The notes under the pieces were generated by a model. It saw nothing but the letters and a program-made list of their open reading frames with translations. It was not told the origin of the DNA and made no database searches. Source: Symbiodinium microadriaticum (Eukaryota; Sar; Dinophyceae; Suessiales; Symbiodiniaceae). From it: a stretch of 64,000 nt of DNA. The stretch is from positions 452,651 through 516,650 of the forward strand of contig LSRX01000180.1 of assembly GCA_001939145.1 (NCBI GenBank), in the 5' to 3' direction. A program made the translations under genes and the position numbers. Numbering within the stretch: the first letter of the stretch is position 1; every line of letters begins with the position of its first letter. Below are positions 45,270 to 59,100 of this stretch, in pieces.

Positions 45270-47468
45270 GCGCCACCTTCAATAATAAATGGCCCTAAGT
45301 ATATAACACCTCATGGCGAAGACTAAGAAAGAGATATCCCAATTATATTAATATCAATTTGAAGAAATAACAGACACGTGATTTTAAAACACATCTCGTC
45401 TAGAGGTTTATTGAATGACTTGCGATCCCGATATTGTTCTAAGATTATAAATAGGACATTTTCTAAAACCGTATACTTAAATTGAGACTTTACTATTTAA
45501 TATAATCGAGGTTGTCGTAATATTGTATATTGGAAAGATTTGAAATAACTTTTGTGAAATGACATATAGAAATATATATATATATATAATATTCGTAAAT
45601 AGAATTTTATTTATATATTTTAAGATAGATATATATTTACGATATGAGACGACTATGATTCTTTTTATTTTAACGGTATATATATTTGATTTTTTATTTA
45701 AAAGAAAATATATATTTATTTAATATTTTTCTGAGAATTCTATGAAAAATTATAACGATTTTAGGTATATTTAAATGAATTAGCATTATGATTATGAGAT
45801 AATAATAAATAAGAATGAATATTTTATTATTTATATATGAATTAAAAAATAAATCGAAAAAATTGATTATATTTTTCGATAAATATATATAATTTTATAT
45901 TTAAATATTAGTTCTTGTTACTAATTATTAAAAGCAAATATAATATTAAATTAAAATATTTTTCGTAAGGTAATATAAGAATTCTAGAAATTAGAAAACT
46001 CTTTTTTGATTTAAGATGATTGGACTTATTATTTTAACTAAAAAAATCTAAGAATGATTAATGTCTAATATTAATATAAAGAAATATATTTATCTATCTT
46101 AATATAAGATAGGGATATTGATTTATATATAAGAAGAAATACTAAGACAATCTAAAAAAGAATTAAATTTGATTTCGATAGTATGATTCTATTGCTCGTA
46201 GTAACGGTATTAAATAATTATAAGGTACCTATATTTAATTATATCTATAGTGTTGGTATTAAAAAGAATTGATTAGAAATTCAGTAATTTTATAAATATT
46301 ATTATATTTAAAGACTTCTAATTATAAAAATATGGGATTCTTAGATAATTTTTATATTGGAAATAAAGATATTCGATTCTAAATATGTTTGGATTATTAT
46401 ATTATAGAAAAGAATAATACGATCTATTTTTCTTTATTGGGACAAATATACGAAATAAGAATATTTATATTGAATCGAATATTTATATATTCTTAATTAT
46501 TTCACGATATTTTGATAGCTATTAATTATATATAAAAGATAATAATTTATATATGAAAAAATCTTAAATATTCTTCATTTCTATATTCAAAATTATCTCA
46601 TATTATTTTTCATATATAATTACAATTATTTATATTTTAATATTTTCAATCGCAAAATTCATTTAATGAATAAACTATACGAATTCTATAATAGATTATA
46701 TTTTTTCAAAAAATATTCAATTAATTTAGATATTTATATTAAATTATATTTTTTAGAATGATATTCTTCTAAATTATTATTTAATGTATTCAAAAAATAT
46801 CAAAAATAATAAGACCCCGGGGACTCCGAAAGACCAAGCATCCGATGGTCTTGTTCGGCTGATCTCGACCCCTATAACGTGACAATACATATCTGATTTT
46901 GGCGTTCTGATGATGCTTCCCGAAAATTTCTTGAATGAAGTCCGTTGTAGGATTAGACGTCGTGTCGATCGGTAGACGTACAAACTTGCTTGAGATTGAG
47001 AGGTCTGTAGCGGGACCATATCCCCAGAATGTGCTGGCTTCAGGGGCACAAATACTATGTGCTCGTGACTTTCGTGGATGGTATATTTGATGCGCAGCTG
47101 TCTCCTAGAAAAAATCGAAATCCGCGGTTGAAGCAGAAACTCATTCTCTCTTGATTCCTTTTGAACCGTGCCCATGAGCCGCGGCTCGTGTGTTGGATCC
47201 AGCGCGAGTCTCTCAGGTTCAAAGCTAGCCATTCGAGAGCAGTGCGAGCTCTACATGGCAAGCCGACAGTCTAGTAAATCTACTTTGAACGAGATATAGC
47301 TATATTGAATCGTTAGATAAATTAAGAAGGAATAAAAGATTCAATCTTTATTTCAATCTATAATTTGCTTCCAAAAGTCTCTCTCTCTCGATAGATATAT
47401 TCTTGATATGCCCATAATTTTATATTAATAAAGAACAGGCACCTCAAATCAGAACTAGGTATTTGAAA

Positions 47469-47583
47469 TTCTTATATATTATGCTTGCATAAATTATCTT
47501 TTTCTACAATTATATCAAGATTTAGATCTCTATTTAATTATAAGGGTCTGTCAGATTTCAGCGCGAAACTAGCGATCTTCCTA
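47469..47583 (+). repeat. Strongly conserved block within the island, copy 2
   Basis: Counterpart of 45155-45269. Both differences are G in copy 1 and A in copy 2. Confidence 0.75.
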
Positions 47584-49140
47584 ACGCAGCCTTCAATAAT
47601 AAATGAGTCCTAAATATATAATACCTCATGGCGAAGAATAAGGAAGAGATGTCCCAATTATATTAATATAAATTTGAAGAAATAACAGACACGTTATTTT
47701 AAAACACATCTCGTCTAGAGGTTTATTGAATGACTTGATCTAAACATTTCAGAGACCGAAGAGTATATTTTAAGAATATATTTCGATCCCGATATTATTC
47801 TAAGATTGTAAATAGGTTCTTTTCTAAAAACCGTATACTTAAATTGAGATTTTACTATTTAGTGTAATCGAGGTTGTCGTAATATTGAATATTGGGAAGA
47901 TTTTGAAATATCTTATTTCTTCGAATATATATATAAGCGCGTCTAGTGTTCTTAAACAAATTCTTAGATGTATTCTTATAAAACGATATATAGAGATATT
48001 TATAAATATATTCGTAAATAAAATCTTGCTTATATATTTTAAGATAGATATAAATTCACCATATGTGACGATTATGATGCTTTGCATTTCATTGAGATAT
48101 ATATATATATCTAATTCTTATTAAAAGAAAATATATTTATTTAATATTTTTTGAGAATTTAAATTATAACGATTTTAGACATCTCTTAATAGATTAGCAT
48201 TATGGTTATAAGATAAGAATAAAAAATTTTGAAAATTTCATTATTTATATGCAAATTCAAAAAACAAATCGAAAATACTAATTATATTTTTCGATAAAAA
48301 TATATATAATTTCATATATTTAGATATTTATTCTTTATCTCAATTATTAAAAGAAAATATAATATCAAATTAAAATATTTTTCGAAAAAATAATATAGAA
48401 ATTTTAGAAATTAGAAAATTCTTTTTTAATTTAAGATGATTGGACTTATTATTTTAATCAAAAAAAATCTAAGAATAATTAATATCTAATATTAATATAA
48501 AGAAATATATATATATATATCTATCTTAATATAAGATAGAAATATTAATTTATATATAAGAAAAATATATTAAGAAAATATATAAGATGACTAATTGCTC
48601 CTAGCAACGACATCAAATAATTATAAGATATCTATTCTTAGTTCTACATGAAATATTAACATCATATAAGAATTAATTAGAAATCAAGCAATATTATAAT
48701 CAATATTATATTTAAAGAATTCTAATTATAAAAATATGAAATTCCAAGATACGAATATTCGATTCCACCTTCAATTAGATTATTTTTTCTCATAGACAAA
48801 ATAATACGAACTATCTAACTTTATTATAACAAATTAACGAAATAAAAATATCTATCTCAAAATATTTTTTGCTCATATATAAAAGGTAATCTATATATAA
48901 AAAAAATTCTTAAATATGCTTCATTTCTATATTTAAAAATTATCTCATATTATTGCTCATATAGAATTATTGTCAATTATATCTTGATATTTTCGATCGT
49001 AAATTTAATATGATTAATAATATATAAGATTTTTTTTCTTATATTTTTTTTTAATATTTATACCATATTTTATTTTATAGAATAATATTCTTTTAAATTA
49101 TCGTATATCATTTAAGAAATAAAAAAAATAATAAGAATTA

Positions 49141-52100
49141 ATTTTAATAAAATAAAAATATTATTAGATCATAATTTTTTTTGTGAAATTATCAATGGAG
49201 AATCAAATTTTAAGAGAAGATCTAAATCAAATAGCATCTATATTTCAAAAAGAAATCAGAAATTTTTGTTCCATTCTTATTAAATTCAAATTAATTGATA
49301 TCTTCTAAAATTCATCAATTTTAACGAATCTTTCCTCGATCAAAGCATGAAACTAAAAAAACGTATTCAAAAAATGAACCTACAAATCCCAAGTCGATAT
49401 GAATAGAACATATATATATATATATATAAAGATATATCTATTTGTGTCCTAAATGATTCATCAGAGTCAATATAATCAATTATCTTTGAATGTGTGAGAT
49501 CTCGTTGCTGTAGCAAGAGTTGCAGTGCCCTCATGTTTTTGACAAAAAAAAAGCCATACCGTGCGATGTTCAGCACGCCGCCTCTGCAGCCTTGAAAAAT
49601 ACGCACAGGAGCGTGAATATTCGTGTGGGTTGGGGTAAAGCTCTGATAGGGCACAGGGTTAAATGCACAGGGTTCATAGGTGCGGGGGCTTTAAGGTTTC
49701 TCACCCTTAAACTCTTTGGGCCGACGGGGGTGGAAATTGAAAGTGTTTATAAAGAACTCCTTCGAAGATTGCCGAACAAAGGGACCTTTGTTTGCCATAC
49801 CTAGATAAGGGCTGTAGTAAGGTTGCGGGCACAAGGCCCGCACGAGGCAGGCAGGGCTTCAAGACAAGTCCGGGTAACAGGGATTCAGGTTTAAAAACTT
49901 AGGGGATTTGGGTTTAGCAGGAACTCATAGAATCATATAGACTCGAACGCAGTCAACCAGTTGCAACCACATGCTGCTAGGATCCGTGCATCTGAGCCCA
50001 TCACACCTCTGCGTACACCGGCACTCTCTCTGCAGCCAAGACACTGCAAGCAGAAGCGATGATCGTATTTGCCAAGCCTGCTCCGAGAGGCTTGCTTGCT
50101 GCCAGTACATGCGAGATTGCTCCGAAACTCTGTGCCGCAGGGTCCACTGTTCTCGGCGATCACTCTCTCGTATGTTTGGACGAGATGCTGACCACTGGTA
50201 AAATCGTTTTGAGGTCCGGGATTGCCTTCTTTAGCTTTGTTGCTGGAAATACTACAGCCCTATAACCAAGAAGCTTGACTCGCAGATCAAGGACTAGACT
50301 CTGAGGATACCTGCTGTAAAATTGACTTTCAATTTCAAGTCTAGGCCAGAGTCTAGGCTGTTATACTTGTCTGCGATATGTTCCCAGGACTTCATCATGT
50401 AGCGGCTTGTCGTCAAGCCACACCGTGCCGCAGAATCATGCCTCCATCGGATTCTATGAACCCTCAACCCAAACCGACCCAAGCTCTTTTCCACCTAGCT
50501 TGCCTTGTCCAACGGCGCACTTCCTTCCAGGAAGGCATCCACGCAAATGACCCGACCATCCTCTGCGACCTGCGTGGAGGGGCTTTTGGATCTCAGGCAC
50601 AGGATTCCGTTCCTCCGTCTCCCTGAGTCATCCCTATAATAGTCACGGCAGCCGCTTTACCATCAAGAATGCGGCTGGGCAGCGCAAACCTTTGGCTGCA
50701 AAGACTGCTGATGGAGAAGACCATCCTGCTGCTTGATGGCACTTCCTGAGCATTGAAGACTCCCGGCTCGAGGCAGCGCACGCACAACAGTGGATCTGAC
50801 CGATTTGGAGAACAGACATGTCTCTGACGATTCGATTGGGGCATGGGCAAAGTTTGGATTGGGCCAACATATTCGCACTTGCCCGGAAGGGCAGACACGA
50901 GCATGGCTTGCCATGCGTGAGACGACCAGTGTTTCAGTACCTGCGAGAACCAACTACCCTGCAAAGAAGGCCGCCAAAGTCCTTTGTAAGGCGTTGTCAA
51001 GCAACACGATAGCAAGCCCGACGGTGAATGCAGCTAGCTTGTCTTACCAAATTAAAGAAACTTACCTCACATGTACACGAAGTGCTTTCTTGGCCCAGCC
51101 GCGAACATGATCTGCGATCATGTCTGCCTTCGTATCTTCTCCGATAGGGATAGCAATTCGCACAGGGCGCACAGTCCCGCGTTGGGAGCCGCCAAGCTGA
51201 GAAGCTGGTACCTGCCGTGTACTGCTGCATGCCACTGCATGCTGCTCAGGCTGAGCGCGGATAGAAAGATAGAAGCACACGGGCCGCAAGGGATACAAAA
51301 ACGACGGAGGGGGACGATAGTCATGCAAACCAGGCAGTTGGATACATGCAGGCAGAACGACAAACAGCTTGTTCACGTGGTAGATAAACAAAGATGTGGA
51401 TATCGAATGGGAATAAGATGGGAATAAGTAGATGGATGAGAGCAGTAAACATGCAGGCAGGTGGGTAGGTATATAGATAGGTTTGAGTAGGTCTATAGTC
51501 TATAGTTCCCTCTCCAGTGCATATGTTCGGCGTGGGAAGGTTCTCTGGGCCAGAAGGAAGCTTGCAATCAGCAGCCCGGCGGCAGCGGAATGCTTCCTAT
51601 CGGCCCAGATGCATGATGCTGCGACCTGCAGCTCATAGTATCACTACGACCTTGGCAGCTTGGCTGCGCATGTGCGGTCACGAGAGCCACTCATGATTCC
51701 TCGCATGTTGTGCAGTTAGCACAAAGCATGCCCATCGCTAGCCCGCAGAAGCCCTCATGCTTGGCATGCTTCGGCTGGCAGAAACCCAAGACCAAGCATC
51801 CAAGCATCTGCAGAATTTACAAACGAACTCGCTAAAGCAGGCAGCGGTATATCAAGCAAGAAGCCTAAACCTTAAACCCACCCGTGGACCTTCAACTCCT
51901 CGCCGGACTTGAGTGGCGTGAGCAGTGCATGCCGGCCCTCGAACCTGCACCAAACGCAGAGAGACCCCCAGGCCCCACGCTAATGGACACTATAGACCAC
52001 AACCCCCTTAAGGTAGTCCTAAGCTCGAAATTACATGCCGTAGCACCGACCGACAGAGAGATGGAGGCATAGGCGTGCAAACCTGGAAATCCTGATGAAA

Positions 52101-53895
52101 CATTGAAACTGACTGAAATTGAAGAAGCCGCGACACTAAATGCACGGGACAAGTTACACATCCCACAACCGACACTCCAGAAGCCCCAAAATCATTGACC
52201 TTAGCGCCAGAGGTGTTAGGGTCTGTGTGTCAAGGCCATATTATACCAAAGTCAAATACGAGTTTCTAAAAGAACCTTCGGGGCTAGTGCCCAGTTAGGG
52301 TGCAGGATTTCGCAGCGGGCAGCCTCTGGAGCTTGAAAGGCTGGGAGGTCTGATCTGTCGCCCGGAGCCAAAAGAGCCGACCAGTGCGCACGTAGAGCCG
52401 GGTCAGCCAGTCCTCTAGGGCAAAAGGACTTACAGCTGGGACAACCCTGGCAAGGTATCTGCTACGATGAAGTAGCACTTTGGCTAAAGATGAGCTTTGG
52501 TTTAGACGGGTTGCAAGTTTGAAGGGTTTCGTGCATTGTGGGTCCGGCGAAAACATGCTTCGGGGATTCAGCGAGGAAAGAATAGGTAGGTTCACGAAGC
52601 CCTCAATCCTACTCCCACGATGCCTTTTGCAACCCACTTAGTTTTCCCTGCCCTGCCTGCCCATTCATTCGCTATGTCGAGGCTTACAGATTCACGCTTT
52701 AATTTTGCTGCGGGCCTGTCGCAGCAAGCAATTGAACGTGCTGCAACAAGTTCAGGCCGTAAGTCAATTTGCAGAACGGTTCTAGAAATCTCAGTCGCCG
52801 AAGTCCTGAGCCAGAAAGTAGGCGAGAGCAAGGGAGCCCGCAGCGACACCAGCCGCAAGGCAGCTGCCCACAGCGCCGCCCAACCTGCCACCAGAAGTCA
52901 CAAGGGAATCCCCAAACTGGACTTGGCGAACTCCCAAGCAAGGAGCCCCCTAACCGTTCAGCCGCCCTTCCCTCAGCCTTCACAACCTTACACATCGTGG
53001 CTCAGATACAACACTCCGAGGGTCGAGTTGATTAAATCCTAAAACCTGCTCACGGCACAACGCAGGCGTGAATCAGAATAATGGCAAGCCTTGCATGCGG
53101 GACTTGTGAAATATCCCAAACAACCTTTTGCCTAAACCCAGTCCCCAAAATACCACCCCCCCCCCCCAAAAAAAAAAAAAAAAGTCGCCGTCTTAGCTTG
53201 GCACCAGTATGCCCCCCTTAAACCCTTTTTCCACAGGCTTGAACTGAGCTCGCCCGGCCCCTTAAACCCTAAACCCTAAGACAAGCAGCAACCCAGGGCT
53301 CATGGGCCCGGGTGCTCCCACGGCCAAGAGAATCGTCCCGTAGATCCTCGGGGTGAGCGCGCAGCGGCCAGAGGTTCCGGGGCCTTATTAGAATAGGGTT
53401 TTGGGCTCCTTTCTAGTAGAATTATCACGAGGTACCCTAAGGAATGTTTTGGGCTTCTATATTCTGGAGTCTGGGACGTTAGGGCTTAGGGTTCAGCGTT
53501 TAGGAGCTTAGGTAGGAGTCCTGGGAGATTAGGGCTTAGTCTTTGAGGTAGCTCCAAAAAGCCCAGCCGGGAGGAACTGACAAGTCTAGCATCGCGGTGC
53601 TGGCTGCTCCAACGATCCATGCCCGCACACACGCCAGGGCGAGGCCAGGGGCTGGGCTGCTGGCTGTTGGCAGGCTGCGGCTGAGAACTCTCGCAGCCTG
53701 CACACTAAGCACCAGGAAGACGAAGGCCGTGGAGATTTGGAGAGCCCAGGCATCCACCCAGGCGACCTGTCGCAGTCTAAGACTAAAGCGCTTCTCGCAC
53801 CAGGCTTGGCCCAAGCAGGAGGCACAGGGTCGCCAGTCTAGGGCCAACACTAGAGAACAGCACGGGAACAGGGAGATAAACCCTTAACCACTCAG
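49141..53895. other. Spacer, end of AT island into ordinary DNA
   Basis: AT-rich unique sequence continues to about 49500, where composition returns to normal. No gene is supported. Long minus- and plus-strand frames around 50600-51430 and 52600-53040 overlap each other and show no domains. A (C)12(A)16 homopolymer pair lies at 53156-53183. CCCTAAA units lie near 53265-53280. Confidence 0.45.
53379..53433 (-). repeat. MITE-like family member on the minus strand (copy D)
   Basis: GGGGCCTTATTAGAATAGGG followed by TTTTGGGCTCC is the reverse complement of the family core. The following TAGTAGAATTATCACGAGG resembles the family interior. Confidence 0.45.
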
Positions 53896-54084
53896 GAAAA
53901 GAGCAGTGTGAGAGCAGAGGAGGACGCAACCATGACAGCTCGGAAAGGTGCAGCGCCGCATCTCTGCCGTTGGCACACTGAGCGCAGACTCCAACGGTGC
54001 CTCAAAGTGTTCACTTCCTCGTGCAAGTTAGCGGAGCAAGATCTGCTGAACACGGCAACATCACACAACATTGAAGAGCAATAG
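53896..54084 (+). CDS. Candidate terminal exon
   Basis: After CCACTCAG the frame reads EKSSVRAEEDATMTARKGAA and later LAEQDLLNTATSHNIEEQ-stop. The composition resembles the other charged blocks. Only the acceptor side is supported. Confidence 0.25.
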   Translation, partial: EKSSVRAEEDATMTARKGAAPHLCRWHTERRLQRCLKVFTSSCKLAEQDLLNTATSHNIEEQ

Positions 54085-54304
54085 TCTCCGATCAGAAGTA
54101 TTGTAAGAACGAACTGAGGACAGTTACGCAGAAGCTTCACCGAAGCAGGGCTGGTGCTGGCCTCCTTCTTCAGTTCCAGGTGATATGCGATCTTTTGCCT
54201 TGGCTTTCTATGTCTGAATCGCAAGAAACTTTGGTTCGCCAAGTGCATGAAATCTCCTAAGGTCCTATGTCGACTTCAACAATCCTCTGAACATCTGATT
54301 GCAG

Positions 54305-54428
54305 CCTAGACACGCGATGCCCACCATGGGTATGAAGAATGCAGTTGCAGCTGAAACTGCGGATGCTCTCGTGTTGACGGCCAGGAACCAATGGGCCTCG
54401 GACATGGAAGCTGCTCCTACCGATTTAG
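54305..54428 (+). CDS. Candidate 124-nt internal exon
   Basis: The acceptor CTGATTGCAG and a GT after GATTTAG bound a frame reading PRHAMPTMGMKNAVAAETAD and then ALVLTARNQWASDMEAAPTD. The balanced, Ala/Glu/Asp-rich peptide looks translated. No family is recognised. A TTTAGGGTTTAGCGGG array follows at 54441. Confidence 0.35.
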
Positions 54429-54689
54429 GTCGTTACCTAGGGTTTAGGGTTTAGCGGGTTGCCGGCTTAACATGCCCGTAGCCATCATCATACGAAGAAA
54501 GTAAGGATGGCTGTGATCACAATCATCCTGGTGTGCAATGAGAGGGAAGAGGGAGCTGGAACACGATGGAACATGAGAGCCAATCGCAGAAAGCCGGAGC
54601 TTAACAAGCATAGCCCAGGATTTCCTGGCAATACCCTCAGCTAGCAGCAGTAGAGCCGCAGCGGCACCTGAAGCAGTGGAGGCAGCAGA

Positions 54690-54758
54690 AAACTAGCGGC
54701 AGTAGGTACTTCCCAGTAGTGGTACTAACAATAGCAGTAGGAGGAGGAGGAGGAGGAG

Positions 54759-54796
<38 letters not shown>

Positions 54797-54880
54797 CTAG
54801 GAGTAGCAGTAGCAGTAGCAGTAGTAGTAACTAGTCGTCGCCTCAGAAGTAGTAGTAGCAGCAGAAGCAGGAGCAGGCAG
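54690..54880. repeat. (AGG)n/(AGT)n/(AGC)n triplet repeat
   Basis: AGG units change to AGT and then to mixed AGC/AGT. Unlike the two other triplet loci, no opposed (ACT)n arm is present. Confidence 0.9.
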
Positions 54881-55888
54881 TAGTAGCGGCAACACTGATG
54901 GCAAAGGCTGGGACTCCGGCAGCCTTGCCAGGCCCTCCACTGGCCCCTGCCAGACGAGCGGGCAGCACCTTAGGGGTCGTGAAATTCAACCTTCCAGCAT
55001 CTGATGATCTACTGCAGGAAACCATGGCATCTCAAACTAGTAGCATCGTTCAACCCAACCTTCTTCTTCTTACGGGCACTGGAGGCACGTCAGATCCCGT
55101 GTTGGGCTGCTAGATGGGTGTGGGACACGAAGCCTTTTCAGGTTCGGGCGCATCAGCCTTGCCCTTGCCAAGTATATCAACCAAAGGACATGTTACAAAG
55201 CTGGTCCCCGCAAATTTCGGTAAATTGCGCAGGCCAGTCCAAGTTTGGAGAAAAACAGATTTGGAAAGCATAACAGATATCGCAAAAGCAAGAGTGCAGA
55301 ATGCAAAGCATCTCCCTCGGTTTGCATCCACGGGGGTTTGCCTGCGAGAGCAATGCCCAGCACAGGCTTAGCTGCTAAACATCATTGATGAATGACTTCG
55401 TCCTATTGAAATCTATTGAACATGGACCACTCCGACTCTCACATTCGGGCAAGGCAGGCAATGCGCGCTTACGAGTCATGCCAGAGTAACGAAGATGTGC
55501 CCGCTGGTACCAATATACGACGACACACTCGTGCACATGCACAAGAGCCCCTGCACGCCCCAAAGCCCGCGCTGCTACATGCACAAGCATCGGCTCTGTT
55601 AGCAGCATGTTCTCATAGCATCCATAAAAACTTGCATCATCTTGTATGGCAGCACAACACACGGAAACGTGTTCAAGCATGTGCGATTTCTCGCACTGCT
55701 GAATAACAAGCGAATACCTGGCAGAGTAAAGACCACGACGACAAAGAAAAGAGACAAGCAAACACAGCTACAACAGCAGCAGCAGCAGCAGCAGTGCCGC
55801 AACTGAGGTCTTCAATGCTCGGACCGACAAAAGCCACAAAGAATTCTGGACACCCCTGGGTCTAAGCCTTAAACCCCTAAAATTTCAG

Positions 55889-56140
55889 GTCCCACAGAGC
55901 TTGCTGGCACAAATTGGTGGCGAGGCTCCCGACGTGCCCCTTGCTGAAGAACTTCGAAGTTCATCAGCCGCAGTGCAATGCCTTGCCACGTGCTTGCCCA
56001 GTTGTCCTGTGCGACCCTTTCCCTTGAACATCCAAGACTTTAGCAATGCAGATCGCCTCCGGGTGCCTTCACAAATCTGGGCGGATTCGAAACTCGGGCC
56101 AAAGCGCGTCAGCTTGCGCGGCGCAGGGGTTAGAGGCTAG
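55889..56140 (+). CDS. Candidate exon
   Basis: After AAAATTTCAG the frame reads VPQSLLAQIGGEAPDVPLAE and continues ELRSSSAAVQCLATCLP, open to a stop at 56138. The first half looks protein-like. No domain and no clear donor. Confidence 0.25.
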   Translation, partial: VPQSLLAQIGGEAPDVPLAEELRSSSAAVQCLATCLPSCPVRPFPLNIQDFSNADRLRVPSQIWADSKLGPKRVSLRGAGVRG

Positions 56141-59100
56141 AGCAATCATTCGTTCGAAGCATTTTCGAAGCGTCTGGCTGCAGACCAAGGTGCCAGAAGA
56201 CATTCCCAGGATCAGCAAGCCTTGGCTTCTGTGATTCGGCTTCACGTCAGGACGCATCAGATGGTTCGGGGTCGGGACTTGGGCGCTTCGGCTTCGAGAG
56301 TTTTAGGCCTTTAGCCGGACAATACCGGACATATATGTAGTGGTGTGTAGTTGTGCGCATACGAAATTACACAGCGTGTCTCTTGTCAGGTTGTATCATG
56401 CCATATTGTACCATGCCACATTTCAGCGCCATGAACCCTAGCGGCCCTAGCAGTCAGCGTGGCAGCCGAGCCACGGTGGCCTGAGGTAGGGGCATTGTGC
56501 TCGACCCACTCCACCAAACTTGGCCACCTGAAGAATGAATGCTTGGTTGGCTGATGCGGGGCCATGAAACAAGTCTCAGGCACTCCTTGGTCTCCTGAAA
56601 CGAGCAGCATTGACAAACCTCTCAGCTCCGCCACCTGCACATCACAAGGATGAGAAGAGCTGCCACCACACCTCAGCAGAGGACTTTATCGGACCACGGA
56701 GTGTTGAGGGCGACATCGGCGACATCATGGGTTTTTTTTCAGGGTTTGGGTGGGAACTTTCCATAAGTAGTGAGATGGCAGGGCTCCACTTTCTTCTGAC
56801 GCAGCGGGCTGTTCAAGGCTCAGGGCTCTCTAGCAACCGGATGTATTAGAATGGTCTTCCCCTGAGCTTTGCGGTTATGTGCCTGAAGCCAAACAGTCCA
56901 ACCCCTCGTAAAGAAGCTCTTTGGTAGCCAGCTCCAAGCCCCAAATCCTCGAGACTCAACCTCTAAATCCCACACCGCCAGCTCCCGCAATAACCCAAGC
57001 AATGAAAGGCTACACTTGCAGAATAATTTCCGAGTCATAAGATCCAAAACACGCCCAGATAGAAGGTTCGGAAACTTCACAGCACTCGGACTTGCTACTG
57101 AGCGCCGTGCTCAAGGCAACGGCTTTGATGCGCAACTTCTTTCCCAGCTTCTTCAGGCTTTCGCCATCCTGCACTTGCGAGTTTGGAGTTCTTTTCCGTT
57201 GGGATCAGGGCCGGCTGCGCGGTATGTACCAGCAATGATGAAGTACTTGACTTGAAGATAAACGCAATCATGTAGGAATTCAGAAACACCATTGTTGGGG
57301 GATGTCAGCGGTAAACGGATAACACAAGCAATGCCGAAGTTCACGAACCATCATTCCGAGGCCCGATGCCGTCAACGCACAAACCGCGGTCATCCTCGAT
57401 CCCATACACTATTTCCATAGCATTAACCTTCGTGTCATGATTACTCTTAACACTTTGCCATTGCACAACTACTAATGAGTACTTCTACCTCTATTATTCT
57501 AAAGACAGAGCCCCCCCAAAGACACCGAAGACGGGTCCTGGTCCCCTGCTGCTGCATCCCTCACTTGCTGCGCCACCTTCCGCTGCGACTCATCGTTGCT
57601 TCGAGTCCAAGGTAGCGCTTGGTGCAAGGTGTAGGTATAGGGATTGAAGGCATGCGGAAGTTGCAGAAACCGAAGGTAACCTAAAACGGACCCGAGCGGA
57701 CCGTAGTTCCCATAAAGACCGGGCTGCAATGCTTGAGGTGTATTTAAGTGTTGAAGGAGCCTCTTCTTGGTTTTAATCATGTTCGGGATTCTGAGCTTCG
57801 GGGCACGGAGCGATGGTAGCACGTCTGGGCTTCTGTTTCCGGCATGTTCTGCGCCTTGCAGGTTGAAGAAACCCCTTCCTCCACCTGCTGCTTCCTTATC
57901 GCATATTGTGTCATGATTCAGTTATAATATATAATATATAAAGTATAAAATATAATATATTATATAATGTATATTATATAACAAATAATATATAAGTTGG
58001 AAAATACGGCAGAGGCAAGCGCTAGGTAAAGCAGGGCTGCACAGGCCCGAACTGTGTAGTGACTGCTTGGACAGCCTCTTCTGCGGGCACGGCTGACGTC
58101 GTCCGCCATGCAATTGTTGCTTCTCCCTGACAAGCACTGGGGTCATTTAGTCGTTCTGAGCAAAGACTGACTTGTTGTTTCTTTCGGTGAGCTTCTCTGA
58201 ATGACATGGGTTGAGTTTAATTTAAGTTCAACAGTGCCAGCCGGGGTCTGAGTTTGGCTTACTTCCTCGGGTGTTGACTTCCTGTCACGCCTGAGCAAAC
58301 AACTTTTGCCCTGCCTTTTCGAGGATGAGCCCGTCGCAGGTGACAAGCGACGGCTGGGCCCGACCAGCGAGGAGCTGCTTCAGTGCGCCTATGGACCCGG
58401 CCCCCTTCCGGCTGCTGGTGTAACGGAGACAGAGGTCCACAGCTAAAGGACTAGGACTCGAAAGGGCAACTTGCGGCATCGATGTGCGAGTTGAGCGCTC
58501 GGGATCGCCCGAGGGCGGAGTCTGCAGTTCGACTACCAGTGCTCGATCCGGGGTCGGATGATGATTACAGCAACCACCCCTCGTCCACAATGTGGAATCC
58601 AAGCTCCTGAAAGCTCCCATCCCAAACAGTCCAAAGATATGAGTCCCAAGAATGTACTAAACCCTAAACCCTCAAACCCCAAACCCAGTTCTCCCGGTGG
58701 CTAAGTAAGCCAAGCGCCGACGTGCCCAGGAGCTTTCGAAAGCAAACCGTCTCAACCCTTTCTAACATCTCAGGAATGCTGCTGCTACTCACAATAGCAA
58801 TCATGTCGCAAAGTGATGCCAGGCCTGTCCGAAGCTTCCCGGACCCATGGCTTCGCAAACAGGTTTCCTGTCTGCTGCAAGGGAACCCTAAAACTTCCCT
58901 AAACCCGACACCGCGCTGTAAACGTTACTGCCGAAAGTCCTCGCCCGGAAAACGCCCTGTTGTCTACCAAACCATAAAGCCCAAAACCCGAAAACTCGAA
59001 GAACAGAGCCCTTGCCAAGGCACTCAAGCCCAAGCCAAGCGCAAAGCCTTTGGAGCTCAGCGATGGTGCAGGGCCTGTGGAACGTTTCTTGCCTCCGGGC

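Larger units (their letters stand above)
44352..49140. repeat. Tandem duplication forming an AT-rich island
   Basis: Copy 1 is 44352 to about 46814 and copy 2 is 46815 to about 49140. Both begin CCCCGG[AG]GACTCCGAAAG and end AATAATAAGA or close to it. Each has a head of about 500-650 bp of ordinary composition, then about 1.8 kb of extremely AT-rich sequence. Copy 2 lacks an 11-bp segment and about 120 bp of the head, and has about 46 extra bases near 47740. I see no organelle gene, tRNA or rRNA. Small frames (for example 47885-48124 +) are Ile/Lys/Tyr-rich chance frames. Confidence 0.8.

Noticed and set aside
47839..48124. Organelle protein gene in the AT island
   Set aside because: Overlapping frames on both strands are Ile/Lys/Tyr-rich with no family pattern, typical of chance frames in AT-rich DNA.
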